Assembly: GCF_030122845.1 (NCBI RefSeq)
Contig: NZ_CP126084.1
Coordinates: 1,488,001-1,552,000 of the forward strand
Length of the DNA: 64,000 nt
From: Paenibacillus woosongensis
GTDB taxonomy: Bacteria > Bacillota > Bacilli > Paenibacillales > Paenibacillaceae
Direction: 5' to 3'
This document shows positions 6,815-14,977 of the stretch, one piece after another. The position numbers and the translations under genes were made by a program. Position 1 is the stretch's first letter. Each line of letters begins with the position of its first letter. The notes beneath the pieces were generated by a model. That model worked only from the letters and a program-made list of their open reading frames with translations, did no database searches and was not told the DNA's origin.

Positions 6815-8215
6815 TTACTTGGCAGAACTGAAGCCAAAATAGTTGGCTGCATTGTTATAGGAAATGTCCTCAACCAGCTTTCCGAGCAGCGTAGTATCAT
6901 TTGGCGCTTCTCCGCGCTCTACCCATTCGCCGATCAGCTCGCACAATACGCGGCGGAAATATTCGTGGCGGGTGTAGGACAGGAAGCTGCGCGAGTCGGT
7001 TAACATCCCGACGAAGTTGGCCAACACGCTATTATCGGCAAACATCGTGAGCTGATGGCGCATTCCGCTGCGGGTATCATTGTACCACCAGCCCGATCCC
7101 AGCTGAAGCTTGCCTGGCGTATCTTTCTGATAGCAGCCCATCAAAGCCAGGATCGCCGGATAGTCGTTCGGATTCAAGGAGTACAGAATCGTCTTCGGCA
7201 GTCCTTGCGTACTCTCTGCGCGATCCAGCAATTGCGAGAGCGATACGGTGAGCGACAGGTCGTTGATGCCGTCGTAGCCGGTATCAGGACCCAGCTTGTT
7301 GAACATCGGCGTGTTGTTGTTTCGGTAAGCGTGGATGTGCAGCTGCATCGTCCAATTCATTTCATGATACATGCCGATTAATGCGGACAGAAGCTCTGTG
7401 CGATAAATGGTTACTTCTTCTTTGGACAGATCATCCCCAGCCAGTCTCTTCGCAAAAATCCGCCCCACATCGCCCGCTTCTCCGGCTTGATAACGAAGCA
7501 CGTCGAGGGCATGGTCCGACAGACGGCAGCCGTGCTCATGAAAGAACTGCACGCGATTCTTGAGCGCATTCACCAAGTCTGCATAGGAAGCGACCACTGT
7601 ACCGGCTGCCTGCTCCAGACGTCCAATCCAGTCCCTGAAGCCCGGGGCGTCAATGTTGAGCGCCTTATCCGGACGGAAGGTCGGGAACACCTGGAAGTCT
7701 TGCTCCTCTTTGCTCAGGGCTTGATGATACTCCAGGGAATCAACGGGGTCATCCGTCGTACAAATGATTTTCACTTTGGAAGCCTTAATGAGGCTGCGGC
7801 GCCGGAAGTCCGGGGAAGCAAGCTTCTCGTTCGCCTTCTCCCAAATTCGCGGTGCGGATTGTTCGTTTAACAGCTCATCGATGCCAAAGAACCGGCGCAG
7901 CTCCAGATGAGTCCAGCTAAACAGCGGGTTGCCGATCGTTTTCGGCACGGTTCTTGCCCAAGCGAGAAACTTATCGTAGTCCGATGCGTCTCCGGTAATG
8001 TGGGACTCGGGGACGCCGTTCGCGCGCATCAGGCGCCATTTGTAGTGATCCCCGTAGAGCCACGCCTCGGTAATATTCTTGAAATTCTTATTCTCATAGA
8101 TTTCCTTCGGATCAAGATGGCAATGATAGTCGATGATCGGCATATTGTCGGCGTAGTCATGGAACAGCGACTCGGCCATATCCGTCGTTAACAGGAAGTT
8201 GTCATTTAGAAACAT
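6815..8215 (-). CDS. uxaC: Glucuronate/galacturonate isomerase UxaC
   Basis: The 466-residue protein matches the usual UxaC length. It begins with MFLNDNFLLTTDMAESLFHD and carries the metal-binding IIDYHCHLDPKEI near residue 30, as in amidohydrolase-fold uronate isomerases. Later family stretches include MQLHIHAYRNNNT and GSGWWYNDTRSGM. UxaC converts D-galacturonate to D-tagaturonate, and glucuronate to fructuronate, in the cytosol. It is the third gene of the uxaB-uxaA-uxaC order and is followed 15 bp downstream by the hydrolase gene. A GGAG ribosome site lies upstream. No aberration is seen. Confidence 0.95.
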   Translation of the reverse strand: MFLNDNFLLTTDMAESLFHDYADNMPIIDYHCHLDPKEIYENKNFKNITEAWLYGDHYKWRLMRANGVPESHITGDASDYDKFLAWARTVPKTIGNPLFSWTHLELRRFFGIDELLNEQSAPRIWEKANEKLASPDFRRRSLIKASKVKIICTTDDPVDSLEYHQALSKEEQDFQVFPTFRPDKALNIDAPGFRDWIGRLEQAAGTVVASYADLVNALKNRVQFFHEHGCRLSDHALDVLRYQAGEAGDVGRIFAKRLAGDDLSKEEVTIYRTELLSALIGMYHEMNWTMQLHIHAYRNNNTPMFNKLGPDTGYDGINDLSLTVSLSQLLDRAESTQGLPKTILYSLNPNDYPAILALMGCYQKDTPGKLQLGSGWWYNDTRSGMRHQLTMFADNSVLANFVGMLTDSRSFLSYTRHEYFRRVLCELIGEWVERGEAPNDTTLLGKLVEDISYNNAANYFGFSSAK

Positions 8216-8261
8216 ACCGCTTGGCTCCTTTATGGTTATTCGAGATATCCTATAAGTCCAA

Positions 8262-9758
8262 TTACAGCGTGACGCCGGTCTTGAAGATTGCCAGCTCGCG
8301 AACTTCGTTCTGTTCGTTGCGGGTTGGCTGTCCGCTGGCTACGGCGATCACATAATCGATGAATTCCTCCAGAACTTGTTCCATCGGCGTGTCGAGCAGC
8401 GGGCCAGCGTTGAAATCCATCCAATGCTTTTTGTTATTGTAAATGTCGTTGTTGGTGGCGATTTTTACCGTCGGTACGAAGCTGCCGAACGGTGTTCCCC
8501 GGCCAGTCGTAAACAGAACGAGCTGGCAATCGGAAGCGGCGAGCGCAGAGGAGGCGACAAGGTCGTTGCCTGGCGCCTGCAGGAGGCTAAGCCCCTTCTT
8601 GCGCAGCTTCTCGCCGTACTGCAGCACATCGACGACCGGAGCGGTTCCGGCTTTTTGCGTACAGCCAAGCGATTTGTCCTCCAGCGTGCTGATGCCGCCG
8701 GCTTTGTTGCCCGGGGAAGGATTCTCGTAGACCGATTCCCCATGGGACAGGAAGTACTGCTTGAAGTCATTGATCAAATGCACGATGTCCTCGAAAACTT
8801 CCTTGTTCTCTGCACGGGCCATCAGCATTTTCTCTGCGCCGAACATTTCGGGTACTTCCGTCAATACGGAGGTTCCGCCCTGGGAGATCAGGAAGTCCGA
8901 GAAGGCCCCGAGCAGCGGGTTCGCCGTAATTCCTGAGAAGCCGTCCGATCCTCCGCATTTCAGGCCAACGTTGAGCTCAGAGAGCGGTACAGGCTCGCGG
9001 CGGTCATTTTGCGCTGCAATATAAAGCTCCTCCAGCAGCTGCAAGCCGGCCTCCACTTCATTTCCGACCTCCTGGGCCACGAGGAACTTGACGCGTTCTT
9101 CGTCATAGTCGCCCAGTATGCTGCGGAATTCAGACACAATGTTGTTCTCGCAGCCCAGGCCAAAGACGAGTACGCCGCCGGCGTTCGGATGATAGACCGC
9201 ATCCGCCAGAATGCTGCGCGTCATACGGTGATCGTCTCCGAGCTGGGAGCAGCCGTAGGGATGCTTCAGCACGGTAATATTATCAAAGGTACCGAGATCA
9301 GGATGGATTGCCTTGAATTCCTTAATCATCAGCTCGGCAACCCCGTTGACGCAGCCAACCGTAGGAACGATGAACAGGTCGTTGCGGATGCCGACTTTGC
9401 CGTTCTTGCGGCGGTAGCCCTGGAAGGTCAGATCGCGTTTCGGGTGCGTCACCGGATGGAGATCCGGAACATATTCGTATTCCTCTTCGCCCTCCAGATT
9501 TGTCGCCAAATTATGCGTATGCACCCATCCGCCGCGCTGAATCGCGGACGTGGCGTGACCGATCGGGTAGCCGTATTTAGTCACTACATCGTTAGGCTCG
9601 AAGCTGGTTAAAGCGATTTTATGGCCTTGTGGGATATCCTCGAGTGCTTTTAGCACCTGATTATCGAAATTCAGCTCTTCCCCTGCGCTGATCGGCCTTA
9701 AGGCCACAGCAACAGTATCGCGGGGATTCATTTTCGTTAGTCTTTGCATCCTCATCAT
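8262..9758 (-). CDS. uxaA: Altronate dehydratase UxaA
   Basis: This 498-residue enzyme has an N-terminal SAF domain (about residues 10-90; VAVALRPISAGEEL, GHATSAIQRGGWVHTHN) and a C-terminal D-galactarate dehydratase/altronate hydrolase domain. The latter includes KNGKVGIRNDLFIVPTVGC, HPYGCSQLGDD, GLKCGGSDGFSG and LFTTGRGTPFGS. It dehydrates D-altronate to 2-keto-3-deoxy-D-gluconate, using iron. The uxaB stop codon is embedded in the TAGGAGAG ribosome site, so translation is coupled. Three near-adjacent ATG codons (9758, 9755, 9749) could each start the protein; this does not alter the domain content. The gap to uxaC is 46 bp. Confidence 0.95.
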   Translation of the reverse strand: MMRMQRLTKMNPRDTVAVALRPISAGEELNFDNQVLKALEDIPQGHKIALTSFEPNDVVTKYGYPIGHATSAIQRGGWVHTHNLATNLEGEEEYEYVPDLHPVTHPKRDLTFQGYRRKNGKVGIRNDLFIVPTVGCVNGVAELMIKEFKAIHPDLGTFDNITVLKHPYGCSQLGDDHRMTRSILADAVYHPNAGGVLVFGLGCENNIVSEFRSILGDYDEERVKFLVAQEVGNEVEAGLQLLEELYIAAQNDRREPVPLSELNVGLKCGGSDGFSGITANPLLGAFSDFLISQGGTSVLTEVPEMFGAEKMLMARAENKEVFEDIVHLINDFKQYFLSHGESVYENPSPGNKAGGISTLEDKSLGCTQKAGTAPVVDVLQYGEKLRKKGLSLLQAPGNDLVASSALAASDCQLVLFTTGRGTPFGSFVPTVKIATNNDIYNNKKHWMDFNAGPLLDTPMEQVLEEFIDYVIAVASGQPTRNEQNEVRELAIFKTGVTL

Positions 9759-9763
9759 CTCTC

Positions 9764-11176
9764 CTAAATCAATTGTTGTAGAGCAGCGCGGCTTCCGGAT
9801 GATTCTAGCTGCTGCAAATACCCTTCAATCGCTTGCACTAAATTTGGAACCTTAGTCAAATCCTCGCCCCATAAGCTCTCGTCTTGAAGAATCGTGGCTG
9901 CAACTGATTCTGGACGGCTCCAAGCCTGGTCAAAGACGGCAATGACCTCAGCGCCGTCCTGGCGCTCGATCTTGTCGCCGCGGTAGCTGAACAGCAAAGC
10001 GGCGAAGGCGAGGGTAGTGAGCTTTGGCAGCTCGCCATTTTCCCGCTGATAACGAAGTAGGACAGGCAATAATCTTGTTTTGAATTTAGAAATGCTGTTT
10101 AACGAAATCGAAGTCAATTCGTGACGGATGAACGGGTTTTTGAAGCGCTCCTGCACGGCTTCTGCGTAAGATTGCAATTCTTCCTTCGGCAGATCGAGCA
10201 TCGGAATCAGCTCGTCCTCGATCAATTTTTTCACGAAAACGGAGTAAGCAGCGTCGTTCATAACGTCTTCTACCGTTTCCAGCCCGGCTAACAGGGCCAG
10301 CGGAACCATGGCGGTATGCGGCCCGTTCAGCAGGTGAACCTTACGCTCCCGGTAAGGAGTCATGTCATCGGTAACCACGACGTTCAGCCCCGCTTTGGCC
10401 AGAGGCAGGCGCTCGGACAGTGAAGCTGGACCTTCAATGACCCAGAACAGGAACGGCTCGGCCGTAACCATCAAATGATCCTGATAACCCAGTTCCTCCG
10501 CCAGAGCTTGCGCTTTATCGCGCGGATAGCCCGGCACAATGCGGTCAACCAAGCTGCAGCAGAACGTATTTTCCTGCTCAAGCCACTGTATGAACGCCTC
10601 GCCCAGCTGCCAATCGTTCGCGTATTGCAGCACGATTTCCTTCAGCTTCTCGCCGTTGCGGTCGATCAGTTCGCAAGGGATAATGGTGAAGCCTTTTTTG
10701 CCCAGCTCAAAACGTTTATGCAGCAGAGCCGTTAATTTCCCGGGAAAACTCTTCGGCGGAGCATCGGCAAGCCGGTCTTCCGGACGGTAGGCAATTCCCG
10801 CTTCCGTCGTGTTGGAGGTAATGAACTCCAGCTCGTCGTTTTCGGCCAAGGCCAGGTAGCTCTCGTAATCGGAATAAGGATTGATGACGCGGCTGACGCT
10901 GGTAATAATTTCGTGGTCATTGACCGTTTGCTGCTGCATGATGCCGTTTAGCAGCACGGTGTAGAGGTAGTCCTGCTTCGCCAGCATATCGCCCAGGCCC
11001 TGCTCAATCGGCTGAACGAGTACGGCGCTGCCTTGGAACAATCCATTCTTGTTCATTTGCTGCAGCTGCCAGTCCACGAAGGCGCGCATGAAGTTGCCTT
11101 CGCCGAACTGAATCATTTTTTCAGGGTATACGGGCAGGTCGGGAAAAGTAGTTCTGGAAAGTGGTCTTAGTGTCAT
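9764..11176 (-). CDS. uxaB: Tagaturonate reductase UxaB
   Basis: This 470-residue NAD-dependent oxidoreductase belongs to the mannitol dehydrogenase family. The N-terminal Rossmann segment contains IQFGEGNFMRAFVDWQLQQM, and the C-terminal domain holds the catalytic Lys/His region around VVTDDMTPYRERKVHLLNGP. It reduces D-tagaturonate to D-altronate in galacturonate catabolism. The start at 11176 (MTLRPLSRT) is chosen because AAAAGGAGAC lies upstream; the in-frame codons up to 11218 would overlap the operator-like sequence at 11211-11231. It is the first gene of a six-gene minus-strand operon. It is separated from the upstream LacI gene by a hairpin, so it most likely has its own promoter. Confidence 0.93.
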   Translation of the reverse strand: MTLRPLSRTTFPDLPVYPEKMIQFGEGNFMRAFVDWQLQQMNKNGLFQGSAVLVQPIEQGLGDMLAKQDYLYTVLLNGIMQQQTVNDHEIITSVSRVINPYSDYESYLALAENDELEFITSNTTEAGIAYRPEDRLADAPPKSFPGKLTALLHKRFELGKKGFTIIPCELIDRNGEKLKEIVLQYANDWQLGEAFIQWLEQENTFCCSLVDRIVPGYPRDKAQALAEELGYQDHLMVTAEPFLFWVIEGPASLSERLPLAKAGLNVVVTDDMTPYRERKVHLLNGPHTAMVPLALLAGLETVEDVMNDAAYSVFVKKLIEDELIPMLDLPKEELQSYAEAVQERFKNPFIRHELTSISLNSISKFKTRLLPVLLRYQRENGELPKLTTLAFAALLFSYRGDKIERQDGAEVIAVFDQAWSRPESVAATILQDESLWGEDLTKVPNLVQAIEGYLQQLESSGSRAALQQLI

Positions 11177-11210
11177 AATGGATCGCTGTCTCCTTTTGTG
11201 ATTAACGTCA

Positions 11211-11231
11211 TAATGCACACGTTAACAATTT
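11211..11231. promoter_or_regulatory. Operator candidate upstream of uxaB
   Basis: The 21-bp stretch contains ATGCACACGTTAACAATTT and is 18/21 identical to 12397-12417 upstream of the LacI-type gene. It also shares the 10-mer CGTTAACAAT with the opposite strand of 12343-12359. The central CG and flanking A/T half-sites fit a LacI-family operator. It lies 35-55 bp before the uxaB start. Confidence 0.6.
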
Positions 11232-11234
11232 TAT

Positions 11235-11264
11235 TTAAAAAAAAGAGTAATCTCTTTTTTTTAA
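11235..11264 (-). terminator. Terminator of the LacI-type gene
   Basis: An A-run plus GAG, a TAAT loop and CTC plus a T-run form a symmetrical stem with eight A/T pairs. Read on the minus strand it gives a short hairpin followed by U, placing the end of the LacI transcript just before the uxaB regulatory region. Being symmetrical, it could work in both directions. Confidence 0.6.
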
Positions 11265-11318
11265 GAATAAATATGTGAAGATTAGCCGCCTTAGACTTAA
11301 AAGGCTTAAATCAGAGGC

Positions 11319-12314
11319 TTAAATTTTGGCTACCGTTTGCCGAACCATTAATGCCGTCTTGACGAACAATTGCTCCGGCTTGCTGTCCGGCTGCTGCATC
11401 AACTCGATCAGTTTCTTGGTTCCTAATTCGCTAATATCGGCAATCGGCCGCCGAACCGTCGTTAGGGCAGGGTTCGTGTAGCGGGCGAAGACGATGTCGT
11501 CGAATCCGATGATCGACAGCTGGGACGGAATGGGGATTCCTTCAGCAAAGCAAGCGTTCATCGCACCGATCGCCATATCGTCATTGCTGCAAAATACGAG
11601 CGTAGGCGGATCAGGCAAGGCCAACAAGCGGGACATCGCCATATAGCCGCTCTCAATGCTGTAATCGCCGCTTGCGAAATAATCCGAAACGAGCGGAAGG
11701 CCATGCTCCATCATGCTGTCCAGGAAACCCTGCTTGCGTTCCGTGGAGGATTTGAAGCCCGTCTTGCCTTCGATCATCGCCAGCTTGCGATGGCCTAGGG
11801 AAATCGCATGATCAATCGCTTCCTTGACGCCTTCGCGATCGTTCGCAATGACGTTCATGATGCTTGGATCCTCCAGCTGCCGATTCAGGACGACCAGGGG
11901 AATGCCCATCTTCTTGACGTGATAGATGAAGGCGTTGTCCGCATCGCTCTGGCTCATCACGAGAATGCCATCAAAGCGCTGGGGAATGATATTGTCCAGA
12001 TTGTGAATGCTGTCGATTCCATTCACGGACAGGTTGTAGTTCTCGTCCAGAACATGGTTGATTCCCTTGATCACTTCCACGAGAAAGCTGGCCGAGGTTC
12101 CTTGGTCGATACTGGAGAAGAAGAGGCCGATCGTATAGGACTTCTTCATCACCAGGCTCTTGGCGTTGTAGTTCGGCACGTAATTCAGTTCCGCGGCGAT
12201 CCTTTCGATACGATCCCGGGTCTCCTTCTTGATCAGCGGGTTGCCGTTGAGCGCCCGGGAGACGGTCGTATGGGATACGCCGGCTACCCGGGCAATATCT
12301 TTAATCGTTATCAT
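11319..12314 (-). CDS. LacI-family regulator, probable galacturonate/uronate repressor
   Basis: This 331-residue protein has a canonical LacI helix-turn-helix (ITIKDIARVAGVSHTTVSRA, then LNGNPLIKKETRDRI, residues 2-45) and the YVPNYNAKSL hinge. A periplasmic-binding-like sensor domain follows (FDGILVMSQSD, PLVVLNRQ, GHRKLAMIEG, FCSNDDMAIGAM, IIGFDDIVFARYTNP). Such proteins dissociate from palindromic operators on binding a sugar ligand. It directly precedes the uxaB operon, separated from it by a hairpin, so it is the obvious candidate to control galacturonate catabolism (ExuR/KdgR role). Operator-like sequences occur before its own gene and before uxaB, suggesting autoregulation. The ligand is inferred: galacturonate, tagaturonate or KDG. 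Confidence 0.88.
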   Translation of the reverse strand: MITIKDIARVAGVSHTTVSRALNGNPLIKKETRDRIERIAAELNYVPNYNAKSLVMKKSYTIGLFFSSIDQGTSASFLVEVIKGINHVLDENYNLSVNGIDSIHNLDNIIPQRFDGILVMSQSDADNAFIYHVKKMGIPLVVLNRQLEDPSIMNVIANDREGVKEAIDHAISLGHRKLAMIEGKTGFKSSTERKQGFLDSMMEHGLPLVSDYFASGDYSIESGYMAMSRLLALPDPPTLVFCSNDDMAIGAMNACFAEGIPIPSQLSIIGFDDIVFARYTNPALTTVRRPIADISELGTKKLIELMQQPDSKPEQLFVKTALMVRQTVAKI

Positions 12315-12342
12315 AGAACCTCACTATTGTTGAATCCTTGTT

Positions 12343-12359
12343 ATTGTTAACGATTTCAT
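12343..12359. promoter_or_regulatory. Operator candidate immediately upstream of LacI-type gene
   Basis: ATTGTTAACGATTTCAT lies 29-45 bp before the LacI-type start. It has a central CG and imperfect dyad symmetry, and it shares ATTGTTAACG with the minus strand of the uxaB-upstream element. Position and similarity suggest autoregulation. Confidence 0.55.
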
Positions 12360-12396
12360 TGTATATCCCCACGCCATATAAATCAAGTGTTTTATG

Positions 12397-12417
12397 TTAT
12401 GCACACGTGAATAATTT
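12397..12417. promoter_or_regulatory. Second operator candidate upstream of LacI-type gene
   Basis: The 21-bp sequence contains ATGCACACGTGAATAATTT and matches 18 of 21 bases of the uxaB-upstream element at 11211-11231, in the same orientation. It lies just after the end of the AraC-type gene and about 85-100 bp before the LacI-type start, in its probable promoter region. Confidence 0.55.
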
Positions 12418-12424
12418 GCATGGG

Positions 12425-14773
12425 TTACATCGGCTCATCCAATCCTGAATTCGGCTTCTTGGTTGCGGCATGGCCATCGCGATATTGCCCAGGCGTCATG
12501 CCTTCCTGCTTCCGGAACGACCGGATGAAGTTCTGAGAATTGTTATACCTGAGCTTGGCGGCGATATCTTTAATCGGCATATCCGTTTCTTCAAGCCATT
12601 TCTTGGCCATTTTGAACCGGTACATCGTCAAATATTCGCTGAAATTGTACTGCGTCTCCTTGCGGAAAATGCTGCTGATATAGTTGGCGTTATAATGGAG
12701 CCTGGATGCGCACTCTTCAAGAGTAAGGTCCGTATCGTAATAATGCTGAACCAAATCGATGATTTTCTCGGAAATATTATGGTATTGGGCATTTTGCCTG
12801 CTGTTGAATATTTTGATCATCGGATGGATAACTACGCTCCAGAACCAGTCCTCGATTTCCGCGACGGTGTGCAGTTCCAGCATCTCTTCAAACAAGGAGC
12901 CGTTCGCATGGTAAATCTGATTCAGGCTGATTCCCGACTCCTGCATCATAATTAGCAGATTATTCAATAGCCGGGTTAGCGGAATTTGATATTCCTGCGG
13001 CGTAAGCTCCAGCGTAAAGATCGATTTGAACAACTGCCGTACCAGTTCCTTCGCTTTATCCGTTTCCGCCAGCTTGATTGCGTCCATCAAGTCGTTTTCC
13101 TTGTGCGTCGGGTAGTTTAAGTTCAAATAATGCTTGCCCGAGTTGATGTTCTCATATTGAATGATCACGCCTATGCCCAGCTTGATCCGATGCTTCAACG
13201 CTTCCAGGCTCTCCCGGTAAGCGGTTGAGATTTTGTGCACAGAGTGGAAGGGCAGACTCAGGCCAATGCTGACCTGCAGCTTCAAATAGCTGTTGATTTC
13301 CTGCTGCAGCTTCTCCGTGAGCGAATACAGCGTCTGGTGGAACGAACCTTCGTCCGGGTCGGTGCTGCCAATCAAGGTGACCACTGTCTGGTCAATCATG
13401 ACTGGGGCAAGCCGCTGGTCGGAAGGCACCAGCTCCTCAATCATATTGTGCGCAGCGAACAGCAAGAGGTTCAGGTCCTGCTTCTCATAGGCAGAGTCAT
13501 CACAGAAATCGATCGACAAGGTAAATACGGCCATCGTTTTCCACGCTTCGACCTGGGCAAGGTAGCCGAACTGTTCGAGCTCCTCGGCAAGCTCCCTCTT
13601 TTTCAGATGCCCGTTGAACGCCTTGATCAGGAAAAAAGTACGCACCTGCTGAATATGCTGGCGGACTTCCTTCTCCAGCTGCGATTTGGACTGGAAGAGA
13701 TGCTGAACATGTTCCCCGATCACTTGAAACTCATTGGCATGTTTGGATCTGATGTCTGATTTGCGCTGTCCCATCTGGTTAAGCAGTCTCTCGATTGGCG
13801 AATACATGCGGCGTGAGCCGAGCCAGGCAATCGAGATAGATAACAGAAGCATAAATAAACAGACGTACAGCGTGTACGTACCGATTTTGCCCGATTCTTT
13901 GGTCATGCTCTCGATGGAGGTTACCGACAGGTAAACCCAGCCGTTCATTTCCGATTTCAAGTAGGTAACGGCATAATCCTTTTTATCGATGAGCGTTTTG
14001 AATTGTCCTGAGAGCGCAGGGGAGTCAGCGATCGTGGAGATTTCGTTGAATCCGCTTTCACTTACAGGTTTGCCAATCACTGAATTATCTGGATGGAGAA
14101 GAATGCGGTTATGTTCATCCACAATCATGATGCTGTCGAAAGGCTGGATTTCCGAGTTGATAAAGTCTTTCAGGCTGCAGGCAGGGATGTTAGCCATCGC
14201 TAAGCCGTATTTATGCAGCTTGGAAGTCGGAAGCCTTTTGATCAGGCTAATATTGTAATCGCAGTTTGTGACATTCAAGCTTTCCTCGCTAAAAAACCAG
14301 GCGGAGGGGGTCATCACCCAAGACGTATTATCTGAGGTGTTGATCAGATTAGCGAGCTGTTCATAATTTTTGTATTGGTCCAGGCGGTACAGGCCGGAAT
14401 TTTTGATCATCCAGTTTTTGCGCTGATTAATCAGCACGACATCCTGGAGCTTTGTATCAAAGGACTGCATGTTGCGGATCTCGTTCCTTAGGTCGTTATA
14501 CAAAATGAAATCGCTCTCATTTAGCGGGTTGTCAAGCGCCCTTTTTAACACGCTGGAGTTGACGACTTGATTTAAAGTTTGATTGACGGTTGCTAATTTA
14601 TGCTCTACATTTGAATTGATTTGCAGGATCAGTTCCATTTTACTCTTGTTCACATTTTTCTGAATCTCGTTGGAAGACGTCAAATATGAAAATGAACCGA
14701 TGAACAACACGGGAAGCGTACTGATCACAAAGGCGAAAAGCATCAGCTTACTCAAGAAACTAAGTGGTCTCAC
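12425..14773 (-). CDS. Membrane-anchored AraC-family regulator with extracellular sensor
   Basis: The 782-residue protein starts with a transmembrane helix (KLMLFAFVISTLPVLFIG, about 10-27), then a roughly 250-residue extracellular Cache-like sensor, then a second helix (YTLYVCLFMLLLSISIAWLG). A cytoplasmic region follows and ends in two AraC helix-turn-helix motifs (LTLEECASRLHYNANYISSI; MPIKDIAAKLRYNNSQNFIR, then FRKQEGMTPGQYR). This one-component design is common in Paenibacillus beside sugar ABC operons. The start is a GTG at 14773, well spaced from AGAGGTG; a longer ATG form at 14857 lacks a ribosome site. It is divergent from the solute-binding lipoprotein genes and probably activates them on sensing an extracellular pectin oligosaccharide. 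The ligand is inferred. Confidence 0.87.
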   Translation of the reverse strand: MRPLSFLSKLMLFAFVISTLPVLFIGSFSYLTSSNEIQKNVNKSKMELILQINSNVEHKLATVNQTLNQVVNSSVLKRALDNPLNESDFILYNDLRNEIRNMQSFDTKLQDVVLINQRKNWMIKNSGLYRLDQYKNYEQLANLINTSDNTSWVMTPSAWFFSEESLNVTNCDYNISLIKRLPTSKLHKYGLAMANIPACSLKDFINSEIQPFDSIMIVDEHNRILLHPDNSVIGKPVSESGFNEISTIADSPALSGQFKTLIDKKDYAVTYLKSEMNGWVYLSVTSIESMTKESGKIGTYTLYVCLFMLLLSISIAWLGSRRMYSPIERLLNQMGQRKSDIRSKHANEFQVIGEHVQHLFQSKSQLEKEVRQHIQQVRTFFLIKAFNGHLKKRELAEELEQFGYLAQVEAWKTMAVFTLSIDFCDDSAYEKQDLNLLLFAAHNMIEELVPSDQRLAPVMIDQTVVTLIGSTDPDEGSFHQTLYSLTEKLQQEINSYLKLQVSIGLSLPFHSVHKISTAYRESLEALKHRIKLGIGVIIQYENINSGKHYLNLNYPTHKENDLMDAIKLAETDKAKELVRQLFKSIFTLELTPQEYQIPLTRLLNNLLIMMQESGISLNQIYHANGSLFEEMLELHTVAEIEDWFWSVVIHPMIKIFNSRQNAQYHNISEKIIDLVQHYYDTDLTLEECASRLHYNANYISSIFRKETQYNFSEYLTMYRFKMAKKWLEETDMPIKDIAAKLRYNNSQNFIRSFRKQEGMTPGQYRDGHAATKKPNSGLDEPM

Positions 14774-14837
14774 AGAACTTGCACCTCTGCTCGTGTAGAA
14801 GTAGTCAGTATAACCTGCATTTTGATGAATAATAACA

Positions 14838-14866
14838 ATAATCATCTCATAACGCAATAATCATTT
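14838..14866. promoter_or_regulatory. Direct repeat in divergent promoter region, AraC-site candidate
   Basis: ATAATCATCT at 14838-14847 and ATAATCATTT at 14857-14866 form a direct repeat with a 19-bp period, between the AraC-type gene and the lipoprotein gene at 14978. The same core recurs at 16577-16586, and inverted at 16621-16630, upstream of the next transporter gene. Two direct half-sites about two helical turns apart fit AraC-family binding. Confidence 0.5.
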
Positions 14867-14977
14867 CCTCTAATTATGGCTATAAAATTGGAAAAATTCA
14901 AGCAACAGGATGTATTGTATATTTCTTCAAGATAGAGCAGGAAGACAAATTTTACATTTTTTTTAGGGGGGACTGGA

